From Spirochaetales bacterium (GTDB lineage: Bacteria; Spirochaetota; Spirochaetia; Sphaerochaetales; Sphaerochaetaceae), in contig JAHDQJ010000006.1 of the NCBI GenBank assembly GCA_018433865.1, positions 124,001 to 188,000 of the forward strand: DNA of 64,000 nt, given 5' to 3'. This document shows, one piece after another, positions 8,411 to 16,976 of this stretch. The translations under genes were made by a program, and so were the position numbers. Position 1 is the first letter of the stretch. Every line of letters begins with the position of its first letter. The notes below the pieces were generated by a model. The model did not search any database. It was not told the DNA's origin and worked only from the letters and a program-made list of their open reading frames with translations.

Positions 8411-9719
8411 ATTGCAGGTGATCTTCCATGTCATGCGCTGCCATGCTTGAACGGAAGGCCGCAAGACTCCTCGTCCCCTCCGTTTCGTCGACCTTCGCAA
8501 GCAACAAGCCTCCGGCGATGAAAAGGATGATGATCGAGAGGATTCCCAGGCGGTTGGAACCGGTGAGCAACGTGACCGTGCCGAGAAGCACAGGCCCGAT
8601 GATCGCTGCGAACTTGCCGAGCATGTTGAAGAACCCGAAGAACTCAGCAGAGAACTCCGTGGGAATGAGCCGGGTATAGTAGGAGCGGCTGAGTGCCTGG
8701 ATTCCCCCTTGGAAGAGTCCGATCATGCAAGCAAGCGCATAGAAGTGCCACGTTTCGCTCATGAAGTACCCGAGTACCGCGATGAATGAGTAGGCTGTGA
8801 TAGCCACGAGGAGCGCCCTTTTGACTCCGATACGCTTTCCGAAGGCATTATATGCCAGCGCAGAGGGGAATGCGACGAACTGTGTGATCAACAACGCCAC
8901 GATGAGCGAGGAGGCAGGGAAACCGATCGCCGTTCCGTAGTCGACAGCCATGCGGATGATCGTATCCACGCCATCAATGTAGAACCAGTAGGCGAGGAGG
9001 AAAAGTCCCACGACTTTCAGGTCCCGGACAGCCTTGAACGTAACGGTAAATTGTCGAAGTCCATCACGGACAGCATGCGACAACCGTTTGTTCCTGACTG
9101 CTCCCGGTTCCTTCACGAAGAGGACCAATGGTACGGAGAACACAGCCCACCAGATGGCCACCGAGACGAAAGCTGCACGGACGGCAGCAACTTCGTCGGC
9201 AAATCCGAACCAGGATGGATTGAGGTACATCAACACATTGACCAGAAAGAGCAGGCCTCCTCCGATGTACCCGAGTCCGTACCCAAGTGATGAGACGAAG
9301 TCGACCTTCTTCGGTGATGCGACCGAGGGTAGCAGTGCATCATAGAAGATCAAGGATCCGGAGAATCCGACAGTCGCCAGGATGTAGAACATGACGGCCA
9401 GTTCCCACATGCCTGCCTGGACGAACCAAAGGCCTCCGGTCATCACGCAACCGAGAAAGGTGAAGAAGATGAGGAATCGTTTCTTGAAGCTTCCGCGATC
9501 GGCTATGGAACCGAGTATCGGAGCGAGGATTGCCACGAAGATTGCCTCGAGTGAGTTTGCCAATCCGAGGTAGAAGGTACTCTCCTGCGCGCTGTGTGCG
9601 TTTGACCAATAGGAGCTGAAGAAAATCGGGAAGAATCCGGCCATCACCGTCGTGGCAAAGGCGCTGTTGGCCCAGTCGTAGAGGGACCAGGAGATGATCT
9701 GTTTGCGAGAATCCTGCAT
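8409..9719 (-). CDS. UMF1/Atg22-like MFS transporter
   Basis: This 436-residue membrane protein has about 12 hydrophobic helices and the N-terminal signature SLYDWANSAFATTVMAGFFP, typical of the UMF1/Atg22 branch of the MFS. In fungi Atg22 exports vacuolar amino acids; bacterial members have no fixed substrate. The loop motif SIADRGSFKKRF matches the MFS loop 2-3 pattern. The start ATG has GGAGG upstream. The gene stands alone between the hydrogenase terminator and that of the sugar ATPase. Confidence 0.85.
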   Translation of the reverse strand: MQDSRKQIISWSLYDWANSAFATTVMAGFFPIFFSSYWSNAHSAQESTFYLGLANSLEAIFVAILAPILGSIADRGSFKKRFLIFFTFLGCVMTGGLWFVQAGMWELAVMFYILATVGFSGSLIFYDALLPSVASPKKVDFVSSLGYGLGYIGGGLLFLVNVLMYLNPSWFGFADEVAAVRAAFVSVAIWWAVFSVPLVLFVKEPGAVRNKRLSHAVRDGLRQFTVTFKAVRDLKVVGLFLLAYWFYIDGVDTIIRMAVDYGTAIGFPASSLIVALLITQFVAFPSALAYNAFGKRIGVKRALLVAITAYSFIAVLGYFMSETWHFYALACMIGLFQGGIQALSRSYYTRLIPTEFSAEFFGFFNMLGKFAAIIGPVLLGTVTLLTGSNRLGILSIIILFIAGGLLLAKVDETEGTRSLAAFRSSMAAHDMEDHLQ

Positions 9720-9770
9720 GGAGTGCCTCCGATACCGACATGATATACGAAGGGAAGTTGGAAGGGAAAC

Positions 9771-9803
9771 AAAAAAAGGAGGTCCGACGATGCGGACCTC
9801 CTT
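9771..9803 (-). terminator. terminator of the msmK-type ATPase gene
   Basis: Eleven-base perfect arms, AAGGAGGTCCG (9776-9786) and CGGACCTCCTT (9793-9803), enclose a 6-nt loop. On the minus strand they are followed by a run of seven T residues. This is a strong intrinsic terminator. Confidence 0.92.
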
Positions 9804-9827
9804 GGCAGTGCATGAGAAATGTGCCGG

Positions 9828-10922
9828 TCAGCGGATCGCCAACTCCGTTTCGTAATCGAAGAACTTGACTTTGTTGAGATCGGGAATCAGGCTGATGTCC
9901 TGGTCGACCGTAAGGATGATATGTGGTTCGATCTTTCCGATGAACTGATGTCTTCCCGCGGTCACATAGATGTGCGTCTCCGATCCGAGCGGCTCGATGA
10001 CGCTGACCTGACCGTTGATGGTGGTGTCGGCGATTGCCGTGTTGGAGAACTTCACATCCTCGGGGCGGATACCGAAGGTTACCTTCTTGCCTGCATAGGA
10101 GGCGAGCAGGGTGTTCTGTTTCTCGCTGAGCTTGATGCGGAACGTGCCTTCCTCGGCGAACAGCTGCTTGCCCTCCGCGACGATGTCGACCGTCATGAAG
10201 TTCATGGGAGGAGAACCGATGAAGCCTGCGACGAACTTGTTGTTCGGTTCATTGTAGAGCTCGAGCGGCCCGCCGATCTGTTGGATGATACCGAGCTTCA
10301 TGACGACGATCTTGTCTGCCATGGTCAAAGCCTCGACCTGGTCGTGGGTCACGTAGATCATCGTGGCCTTGAGCCTGTTGTGCAAGGAGGAAATCTCGGC
10401 TCTCATCTGTACGCGCAATTTCGCATCGAGGTTTGAAAGCGGCTCGTCGAAGAGGAACACCTTCGGCTTGCGTACGATCGCACGTCCGACTGCAACACGC
10501 TGCCGTTGTCCTCCGGAGAGCGCCTTGGGCTTCCTGTCCAGCAGCTGTTCGATATCGAGGATCTTCGCTGCCTCGCGTACGCGCTGGTCAATCTCTTCCT
10601 TGGGGAACTTGCGGATCTTCAATCCGAATGCCATGTTGTCGTATACGCTCATGTGCGGATACAACGCATAGTTCTGGAACACCATTGCGATATCCCTGTC
10701 CTTGGGCGGGACATCGTTCACCATCTTGCCATCGATAAACAATTCGCCGGAGGAAATATCCTCAAGTCCGGCAACCATTCTCAGCGTGGTGGACTTTCCG
10801 CAACCGGAAGGACCTACCAACACGACGAATTCCCTGTCCTGGATGTCAATATTGACATTGTCGACAGCCTTCACATTACCGTCATACACCTTGGTAATGT
10901 TCTTCAACTCTACAGTGGCCAT
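9828..10922 (-). CDS. msmK: carbohydrate ABC importer ATPase, MsmK/UgpC/MalK type
   Basis: The start is taken as the ATG at 10922, since AGGGGG lies upstream and an earlier in-frame start would add 20 residues without family similarity. The 364-residue ATPase has Walker A GPSGCGKST, Q-loop FQNYALYPHMSV, signature LSGGQRQR, Walker B VFLFDEPLSNLD and H-loop VTHDQ, then a C-terminal regulatory OB/TOBE region (FGIRPEDV). No sugar permease or binding protein is adjacent. It is therefore probably a shared ATPase for several sugar importers, as MsmK is in other bacteria. It has its own promoter and terminator. Confidence 0.9.
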   Translation of the reverse strand: MATVELKNITKVYDGNVKAVDNVNIDIQDREFVVLVGPSGCGKSTTLRMVAGLEDISSGELFIDGKMVNDVPPKDRDIAMVFQNYALYPHMSVYDNMAFGLKIRKFPKEEIDQRVREAAKILDIEQLLDRKPKALSGGQRQRVAVGRAIVRKPKVFLFDEPLSNLDAKLRVQMRAEISSLHNRLKATMIYVTHDQVEALTMADKIVVMKLGIIQQIGGPLELYNEPNNKFVAGFIGSPPMNFMTVDIVAEGKQLFAEEGTFRIKLSEKQNTLLASYAGKKVTFGIRPEDVKFSNTAIADTTINGQVSVIEPLGSETHIYVTAGRHQFIGKIEPHIILTVDQDISLIPDLNKVKFFDYETELAIR

Positions 10923-10953
10923 AAAAAACCCCCTACTTATCTTATTGTAGTTC

Positions 10954-10982
10954 AGTGTAGCCTCCGCGGAGGCTGTTGTCAA
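10954..10982 (-). promoter_or_regulatory. promoter of the sugar ATPase gene with a palindrome in the spacer
   Basis: On the minus strand a consensus -35 TTGACA (10982-10977) is followed by 17 nt and -10 TACACT (10959-10954). The spacer is filled by the perfect 16-bp palindrome AGCCTCCGCGGAGGCT (10974-10959). A protein bound there would sit between the two boxes. Transcription would start about 25 nt before the ATG. Confidence 0.8.
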
Positions 10983-10988
10983 TGAAAA

Positions 10989-11013
10989 CTCCCCGGACAG
11001 CTTGCCCGGGGAG
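10989..11013 (-). terminator. terminator of the iron-transport operon
   Basis: CTCCCCGG (10989-10996) pairs with CCGGGGAG (11006-11013) across a 9-nt loop. TTTT follows on the minus strand. It separates fbpC from the promoter of the next gene. Confidence 0.8.
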
Positions 11014-11030
11014 CAGACGGTACGAATTCC

Positions 11031-12131
11031 TTAGTCTTCGCTTCGTGACAAGATACGGACCCGATCAGGGCTGAATCCGATCGAAACATCCTCCCCTTCG
11101 CGGTAGACCTTCTTCGAGTGCGGATCGTCGATCTGCACGAGCACTTCACCGAAGGGTGTCTGTACGAAGGATTCGAGACTGTTGCCAAGGTAGACGTTCA
11201 TCCGCACCTTCCCGTCGATGTGTCCCAAGCCCGTTTTCTCCAGCCGCAACGACTCCGGGCGGGCCATGAGGACTGCCGAATCACCCTTTTTCACATCGGG
11301 AGCCGCCTGTGCTACCTTGACCTCCTTGCCGCCGAGGTTGCATGACCAAAGACCTTTCTCGTGCGAACCGATCTCCACGGGGAAGAACGCGGCTTTTCCG
11401 ACGAATCCGGCGACGAATCGTGAGTCCGGTTGTTCGTAGATCACATCGGGAGCTCCGATTTGCCTGATGAATCCGTTCTTCATGACGATGACGCGGTCCG
11501 AGAGACTCATCGCCTCGACACGGTCATGCGTTACATAGATCGCAGTGATGCCGAGACTCTTCTGGATCCGCTTGATCTCGACCCGCATCTGTTCTCGCAA
11601 CAGGGCATCAAGGTTCGAGAGCGGTTCATCCAGCAGGAGAACCGACGGAGTGACGATCAGCGAACGTGCGAGCGCCACCCGCTGCTGCTGGCCTCCCGAA
11701 AGCTTGCTCGGAGCCCGGTCGCCGTAGGTCGCGAGACCGACCAGCTCCAACGATTCGTTCACCCGTTTCTTGATCTCTTCGGAGGGTATCTTCCTGAGCT
11801 TCAACCCGTAGGCGACGTTGTCGAAGACACTCATGTGGGGAAAGAGACCATAACTTTGGAACATCGTTGCGGTATCGCGTTTGTTCGGAGGAAGCATCGT
11901 CACATCCGTGTCGCCGATCAGGATCTTGCCATCGGTCGGCAGCTCGAAACCTGCCACCATCCGCAGCGTCGTGGTCTTGCCACATCCGGAAGGTCCGAGG
12001 AGGGTGACCAGCTCGCCGGGTTCGACCACGAAGTCGGCATTGTTCACGGCGATGACATCGGCCTTGCCTTTCACATCCTTGAATTTCTTGGTTACGTTTT
12101 CCAGCGTCACAGAAACACTTTTCTTTTCCAT
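11031..12131 (-). CDS. fbpC: iron(III) ABC importer ATPase, FbpC type
   Basis: The 366-residue ABC ATPase has Walker A GPSGCGKTT, Q-loop MFQSYGLFPHMSV, signature LSGGQQQR, Walker B VLLLDEPLSNLD and the H-loop as THDRVEA; Arg replaces the usual Gln after His-Asp. A C-terminal TOBE domain is present (LMARPESLRL). It powers the permease encoded 10 nt upstream. It belongs to the iron/spermidine/phosphonate group; iron is inferred from the fbpA-like binding protein in the same operon. Confidence 0.87.
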   Translation of the reverse strand: MEKKSVSVTLENVTKKFKDVKGKADVIAVNNADFVVEPGELVTLLGPSGCGKTTTLRMVAGFELPTDGKILIGDTDVTMLPPNKRDTATMFQSYGLFPHMSVFDNVAYGLKLRKIPSEEIKKRVNESLELVGLATYGDRAPSKLSGGQQQRVALARSLIVTPSVLLLDEPLSNLDALLREQMRVEIKRIQKSLGITAIYVTHDRVEAMSLSDRVIVMKNGFIRQIGAPDVIYEQPDSRFVAGFVGKAAFFPVEIGSHEKGLWSCNLGGKEVKVAQAAPDVKKGDSAVLMARPESLRLEKTGLGHIDGKVRMNVYLGNSLESFVQTPFGEVLVQIDDPHSKKVYREGEDVSIGFSPDRVRILSRSED

Positions 12132-12141
12132 ATCGGTCCCT

Positions 12142-14358
12142 TTATCGAGTGGAGATGGTCTTCTGGGTCAACTTGTCGTCACGGACGAGGATTTGCATGA
12201 GTGCGAACACTCCGAGGACAATGACGATGAGGATGGTACACAATACGCTTGCCAGGCCGAAACGAAGATTCTCCGAATAACTGAGTATCTTGATCGTCAG
12301 GTGATACCACTTCGCGGAGATCAGGAAGATGATCGCGCTGACGGCGGTCATCGCCCTTACGAAGGTGTATGACATGCTGGAGATGAATGCCGGCCGTACC
12401 AATGGCAATACGATCGTCTTGAACACGGTCGGTACGTCAGCACCGAGGTCCTGTGCCGCCTCTTCGATCGACGGATCGATCTGATGCAAGGCGGTGATGC
12501 CGTTCTCCAGGCCCACGGGGAGCTCCCTGATCACATAGTTGATCACGATGATCGCTCCTGTTCCCACGAGAATCAACGGCTGTTTGTTGAACGCGATGAC
12601 ATAGGCGATACCGATCAATGTTCCCGGGATCGCATAGGGAGTCATCATGAGGACCTCAAGCAGCCGTTTGCCGGGGAACTTCTTGCGTACGATCAGCATC
12701 GCCGCGACCATCGCGATGATACCCGCAACGGGAGCGGAGACCAAGGCGAGCAGGACCGTGGAGGTGATGGAGTCCCAGCTGTCCGGGATTGCCTTCCAGT
12801 TCTCCCAGGTGAACGTGTAGTCGATGCCCCAGTTGCGGACGAAACATCCGGCGATGATGGTCAGATACAGCATGAGGATGAACCCGAGGACTGCCCAGGT
12901 TACACCGGACAGGATTCTCCGCACCGGAGTGGTGGTCAATTCCGTCAGGGAGGTCGAGGGCTTGCCCGTGACGGTGACGAAACTCTTCCTGCTTACCCAG
13001 AACCGCTGGACCATGAAGGCCGAGACGGTCGGCAACAACAGGAGGAAGGAGAGTACCGCACCTCCTCCCAGATCGTTCATCCGACCGGTCACCATCATGT
13101 ACGCTTCGGTCGAAAGTACCCTGAGGTTCCCCGAGAGGAGCAGAGGGTTGGCGAAGTCGGCGAGCGAGTTGGTGAACACCAGCATCCAAGCCGAGAGGAT
13201 CCCCGGGACGGTAAGCGGCAACGTGATCGACTTGAAGGTTTGCCATCTCGTTGCCGAAAGGTCGAGCGATGCATCCTCAACCGTCGAGTCGATCTGTCGC
13301 AATACGCCGCTGATCGTGAGGAATGCGATCGGGAACATGCTGATCGTCTGCACCAAGGTCAATCCACCCAAGCCGTAGATCGATGTATTGTGCAACTGCA
13401 AGAGTTGCTTGCTGATCAGTCCGTTGTTCCCGAACAGCAGGATGACCGAGAGAGAGAGCGAGAAGGGTGGTGAGATGACCGGCATCGTCGCGAGGGTCGT
13501 GATCAGCTTCTTCTGTTTGAAGGATGTCCGTTCCACGAGGAACGCGATGATGAATCCGAGTATCGTGGAGATGGTCGCGGTGGAGACTCCCAGACGCAAC
13601 GAACCCCACAAGGCTACGATATAGGAGGGGGAAAGGGCCATCTTCCATGCTTCGAATGAGAAACTTCCCTGCCGTATGAAGGAGAGGCGGATCGCTTCGA
13701 AGAGAGGAAAGGCAACGAAAATCCCCACGATGATGAACAACCCCAAGACCATGAATCCGGTTACCGGATCCCGGGTGAACGTGATGACCCAAGCGATTGC
13801 CAGGAATGCCACACCTGCTCCTATCGCAAGGATTCTCAACAACCTGGCGAAATCGGATGCGCTGGAAGTGGGAACGAGGATCATCACCGCCCCGGTCGCT
13901 TCATAGCCGTTCTCCGCGATGATCGGTGCGAAGAATATTTTCGCCGGGACGCGCTCCCCATCGATCGTTGCCTGGAACGTGGAGGGCAGCTGCATCGACT
14001 CAAGGTAGTACGCACTCTCGAGAGCTTGTGCGAACAGTGGATTTTGCCGGTTCGCCAGCCAAAGTTCCTCAGCTACCTGGGATCCATCTTTCGTCGGCTT
14101 GAAATCGAACGAGGTTTCATCATAGGCGAAGTACATGGCCTGCGAGGAGGGGATGATCGTGGAAACACCGGAGAGCCACAGTGCGATGTCCGACTGGTCT
14201 TCCGGTGCCGTCTGAACGAACAGCCCCACTTCATTGTTGTTCCGTTGTTCCACATAGACACTGAACGAGTTGTTCAGCGAGTGGTACATCCACACATCCG
14301 CGGCGATGAATACCATCGCCGCGAGACAAAACTGTATGATTCGCTTTTTTGTAAACAT
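12142..14358 (-). CDS. fbpB: iron(III) ABC importer permease, FbpB type, with an extra external domain
   Basis: The 738-residue permease holds two fused six-helix halves, each with an EAA-type loop (VEDASLDLSATRWQTF and IEEAAQDLGADVPTVF) that docks the ATPase. Unlike ordinary FbpB (about 500-550 residues), a first membrane helix (about residues 10-28) is followed by about 160 non-membrane residues before the second helix, predicted to lie outside the membrane. That domain may interact with the binding protein or sense ligand. Its fold is not recognised. The gene lies between fbpA and fbpC in one operon. Confidence 0.87.
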   Translation of the reverse strand: MFTKKRIIQFCLAAMVFIAADVWMYHSLNNSFSVYVEQRNNNEVGLFVQTAPEDQSDIALWLSGVSTIIPSSQAMYFAYDETSFDFKPTKDGSQVAEELWLANRQNPLFAQALESAYYLESMQLPSTFQATIDGERVPAKIFFAPIIAENGYEATGAVMILVPTSSASDFARLLRILAIGAGVAFLAIAWVITFTRDPVTGFMVLGLFIIVGIFVAFPLFEAIRLSFIRQGSFSFEAWKMALSPSYIVALWGSLRLGVSTATISTILGFIIAFLVERTSFKQKKLITTLATMPVISPPFSLSLSVILLFGNNGLISKQLLQLHNTSIYGLGGLTLVQTISMFPIAFLTISGVLRQIDSTVEDASLDLSATRWQTFKSITLPLTVPGILSAWMLVFTNSLADFANPLLLSGNLRVLSTEAYMMVTGRMNDLGGGAVLSFLLLLPTVSAFMVQRFWVSRKSFVTVTGKPSTSLTELTTTPVRRILSGVTWAVLGFILMLYLTIIAGCFVRNWGIDYTFTWENWKAIPDSWDSITSTVLLALVSAPVAGIIAMVAAMLIVRKKFPGKRLLEVLMMTPYAIPGTLIGIAYVIAFNKQPLILVGTGAIIVINYVIRELPVGLENGITALHQIDPSIEEAAQDLGADVPTVFKTIVLPLVRPAFISSMSYTFVRAMTAVSAIIFLISAKWYHLTIKILSYSENLRFGLASVLCTILIVIVLGVFALMQILVRDDKLTQKTISTR

Positions 14359-14395
14359 CAGGTACCCAACTTTTCAGCACGAAGCTGTGTTTTGA

Positions 14396-15532
14396 TTACC
14401 GAAGCTGACCGATTTCCTTTGTCCATCTGTCAAGCAGACGGGTCTTGTTGACGGCATCTCCGTCCCAAGCGAAGTCCTGGTCGACTGTCGTGATCTCATC
14501 GATGCTGAGCGCCTGGGGATGTTTTGCGGCACCCTTGGCTACCAGCACGACATACCATTCGGTGAACTTCTGCTGTGCTACGGGTGAGGAGATGATCCAG
14601 TCATAGAGTTTCTTGGCATTGACGGCATCCTTTCCCCCCTTGACCAATGACATGGAGGCGAGCTCGAAGCCAGTTCCCTCGGCAGGGGCTGCGATCTTGA
14701 TGTTCGCTCCGGCGTCCTTGAGCTTCACCTGATCGTGCGCATACCCGAGCGCCACGGGAATCTCACCGATTGCCACGCTCTTTCCAGGAGCAGAACCGCT
14801 CTTGGTGTACTGGTCGATGTTCAGGTCGAGTTTCTTCATGTAATCGATCATCGCATCCTCGGATCCGAGCACATAGCGCATCGTGGTCAGCACGTTGTAT
14901 GCAGTTCCGGAGGAGTTGGGATCAGCCATCCTGACAAGTCCCTTGTACTCGGGCTTGATCAGGTCGGCCCAGCTCGTCGGCGCGGTGATACCGAGTTCCT
15001 TGGCCCTGTCGAGGTTGGTCACGATGGTGAGCGGTCCGACATAGAGTCCGATCCAGAAGTTTTCAGGATCGCGGTACTGGGCCGGGGTATTGCTCGCGAA
15101 GCGAGAAACGTAAGGAGTCGTAAGACCCTTTGATTTCGCAGTGATGTGGTCAAGTCCGACACCGCCTACCCAGATGCTCACCTGTGGGTTGGCCGACTCG
15201 GCTTCAAGCCTTGCAACCGCCTCTCCGCCGGAGAGCCGGACGAAGTTGACCTTGATTCCGGTCTCTTTCTCAAAGAGATCGAAGAGGGCAGCGGCGAGCG
15301 GTTCCTCAAGCGTCGTGTAGGCACTGACACTGCCTGCAGCGACAGGGGCCGGTGCCGGAGCAGGAGCAGGGGCAGGAGCGGGAGTTGGTGTCGGAGCAGG
15401 GGCCGCAGCCGCCGGAGCCGGGGTCGTGACGGCAGGTGTCGTTACCTTGGCGGCCTCTTCTTTCTTCCCACAGGAAACAAACAAGATACCGACAAGGAGT
15501 ACGATCAAAGCAATGGAACATACTTTTTTCAT
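14396..15532 (-). CDS. fbpA: iron(III) ABC importer substrate-binding lipoprotein, FbpA type
   Basis: The start is set at the ATG 15532 because AGGAGG lies 7 nt upstream; an in-frame start further upstream gives no signal peptide. The 378-residue protein has signal MKKVCSIALIVLLVG and lipobox LFVSC. A low-complexity Ala/Pro linker of about 45 residues follows, then a periplasmic-binding domain of the extracellular solute-binding family used for Fe(III) (YTTLEEPLAAALFDLFEKE, IWVGGVGLDHI, GFELASMSLVKGGK). Metal-binding tyrosines cannot be assigned with certainty, so iron is likely but not proven. First gene of the operon. Confidence 0.85.
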   Translation of the reverse strand: MKKVCSIALIVLLVGILFVSCGKKEEAAKVTTPAVTTPAPAAAAPAPTPTPAPAPAPAPAPAPVAAGSVSAYTTLEEPLAAALFDLFEKETGIKVNFVRLSGGEAVARLEAESANPQVSIWVGGVGLDHITAKSKGLTTPYVSRFASNTPAQYRDPENFWIGLYVGPLTIVTNLDRAKELGITAPTSWADLIKPEYKGLVRMADPNSSGTAYNVLTTMRYVLGSEDAMIDYMKKLDLNIDQYTKSGSAPGKSVAIGEIPVALGYAHDQVKLKDAGANIKIAAPAEGTGFELASMSLVKGGKDAVNAKKLYDWIISSPVAQQKFTEWYVVLVAKGAAKHPQALSIDEITTVDQDFAWDGDAVNKTRLLDRWTKEIGQLR

Positions 15533-15646
15533 GAGAGTCCTCCTGGTGATTGATGATACGCCTCTAATTCTCGCGCCGCAGAGCCATTCGTGCAATGGTA
15601 CATTTTCCCCAAAGCTGGAATGAATCCGACATCGTCCGATATGATG

Positions 15647-15675
15647 ACTCTACGAGCCGTCATAGACAAAGTCAA
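15647..15675 (-). promoter_or_regulatory. fbpABC promoter
   Basis: On the minus strand TTGACT (15675-15670), a 17-nt spacer and TAGAGT (15652-15647) form a good sigma-70-type promoter. The leader to fbpA is about 110 nt. I see no Fur- or DtxR-type box that I can defend in it. Confidence 0.65.
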
Positions 15676-15711
15676 GGAAATTGCGAGTTTGCGCGATTGT
15701 TCCGATTTTAC

Positions 15712-15740
15712 TTGAAAGAGTAGAGTGTTTTGGGTATCAT
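15712..15740 (+). promoter_or_regulatory. tRNA-Gly promoter
   Basis: TTGAAA (15712-15717), a 17-nt spacer and TATCAT (15735-15740) lie directly before the tRNA, with a predicted start about 5 nt ahead of its first base. It diverges from the fbp promoter. Confidence 0.75.
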
Positions 15741-15751
15741 TGCCACATCGT

Positions 15752-15823
15752 GCGACTGTCGTATAACGGCTATTACCCGAGCTTCCCAAGCTCGTGACGA
15801 GGGTTCGACTCCCTTCAGTCGCT
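15752..15823 (+). tRNA. tRNA-Gly (anticodon CCC)
   Basis: The cloverleaf folds fully. The acceptor stem GCGACTG pairs with CAGTCGC, the anticodon stem CGAGC with GCTCG around the loop TTCCCAA (anticodon CCC, reading GGG), and the T stem GAGGG with CCCTT around TTCGACT. The discriminator base is T. CCA is not encoded. A short T-rich run follows. The gene is single, not part of a tRNA cluster. Confidence 0.95.
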
Positions 15824-15855
15824 TCTCTTTTTCGTTATACAGGGTCAGGGGCATC

Positions 15856-15922
15856 GGGGTCATAAAGACCCCAGGGTAGGGACCGGTCTTCCGCAGACCG
15901 GTCCTGCTTTTTGCAGGACCGG
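15856..15922. repeat. three tandem hairpins, two mutually exclusive
   Basis: Between tRNA-Gly and the end of the minus-strand secreted-protein gene lie three stems. The first is GGGGTC/GACCCC (15856-15872), the second GACCGGTCT/AGACCGGTC (15881-15903) and the third CCGGTCCTGC/GCAGGACCGG (15898-15922). The last two are perfect and share bases 15898-15903, so only one can form at a time. No T-run follows on either strand. It may be the 3' end of the minus-strand gene, a small RNA or an attenuator-like switch. Confidence 0.6.
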
Positions 15923-15938
15923 AACCGAGCGATGGCGC

Positions 15939-16940
15939 TCAGTTCTGATACAGGCTGATCACGATAGTCGATGAGTAATCGCCACCTTTCAAGGGGGTAT
16001 TGGCCGGATTGACATTCTTGATGCCGATTTCGATCCGTTCCTGCCAATATCCTATGGAAGCCCGGTTGGTGATGGGAACCGGGAAACCGCTCGTGTGCAT
16101 GGTGGTCGGATCCTTCGAGGTGGTGACCGAATAGGGAATGGTCTCCGTGCCCCCTTCACGTTTGAACTGGAATGTCGGACCGATGCTGGGAAGCGGAGTG
16201 ATGTCGATGCGGTATGTGGTGTTCTGCTTCCAGTCTGTCGAGATGAAGGTGACCGCACCCACATACAGGGTATTGAACGGGTGTTGCATCAGGTAGGTCA
16301 CGTCGATTCCCGTCGCGGTGGGGAAGTGCTCGACCAGCAGGAGATGGACGGCCTGGTTTCCGGGCCTAGACTTCGATCTGTAGTACATGATGATCGTATA
16401 GAGCTTTGATGCGAGCAGATCTCCGTCCTTGTCGAACACTTCGAAATAGAGCGGAGCTGCATAGGTCCCGCGGTAACTGTCATCCGCAAGGGGTTGCGGA
16501 TTGATCATCAGGAAGAACTTGCTCACGGTTGAATCGGAGAGTCCTGCCTTCACCGGATAGCTATGGTTCGGCTCCGTGATGTAGAGGATGTTTTGCACCG
16601 CCCCGGTATTTTCGATCTTCAGGGAGAAGTCGAAACGTTTGGAGTGATCATCCACGTTGATCAGTTGCATCGACTCGGGGGTGCTGAAACGTACGGTCAG
16701 GTCAGTGTAATCGGCGGTATAGGCAGCGGTCCAGTTGTTCCGCCTGGTCTCCACTTGTCCGAACGCGAGATAGTTAGAGATATTGCTCGTCCAGTTGAGG
16801 TCCTGCGTGTTGTTGTACAGTCCATCGTTATATGCCAACATCGAGACCACATACCACGAAGGATCCACGGCAGACGAGAGCGGGATGATCGTACAGAACA
16901 GGATCACACACAACGTGACGATTTTTTTCAATTGATGCAT
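15939..16940 (-). CDS. secreted protein of unknown function
   Basis: The start is the ATG at 16940, which begins a clear signal peptide (MHQLKKIVTLCVILFCTII...SSA) with predicted cleavage near residue 25. The mature protein of about 308 residues is rich in beta-strand-like segments, Thr and aromatic residues, with no motif I recognise. It contains no extra membrane helix and ends SSTIVISLYQN, not a typical outer-membrane C-terminus. There is no Shine-Dalgarno sequence, and a -10 hexamer sits 7 nt before the ATG, so translation may be leaderless. It lies 32 nt after the antiporter gene. Confidence 0.7.
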   Translation of the reverse strand: MHQLKKIVTLCVILFCTIIPLSSAVDPSWYVVSMLAYNDGLYNNTQDLNWTSNISNYLAFGQVETRRNNWTAAYTADYTDLTVRFSTPESMQLINVDDHSKRFDFSLKIENTGAVQNILYITEPNHSYPVKAGLSDSTVSKFFLMINPQPLADDSYRGTYAAPLYFEVFDKDGDLLASKLYTIIMYYRSKSRPGNQAVHLLLVEHFPTATGIDVTYLMQHPFNTLYVGAVTFISTDWKQNTTYRIDITPLPSIGPTFQFKREGGTETIPYSVTTSKDPTTMHTSGFPVPITNRASIGYWQERIEIGIKNVNPANTPLKGGDYSSTIVISLYQN

Positions 16941-16947
16941 TATGTAT

Positions 16948-16976
16948 AAGATACCGGATACCCTCATCCGGGTCAA
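16948..16976 (-). promoter_or_regulatory. promoter of the secreted-protein gene, predicted leaderless
   Basis: On the minus strand TTGACC (16976-16971), a 17-nt spacer and TATCTT (16953-16948) end 7 nt before the ATG at 16940. Transcription would begin at or within a base or two of the start codon. The -35 overlaps the stop codon of the upstream antiporter gene. Confidence 0.6.

Noticed and set aside
12484-13473. Plus-strand open frame of 329 codons opposite fbpB
   Set aside because: Highly charged sequence without motifs, caused by codon bias of the permease gene on the other strand.
15340-15420. Tandem repeat in fbpA
   Set aside because: The GGAGCAGGG-like repeats simply encode an Ala/Pro-rich lipoprotein linker and stay in frame.
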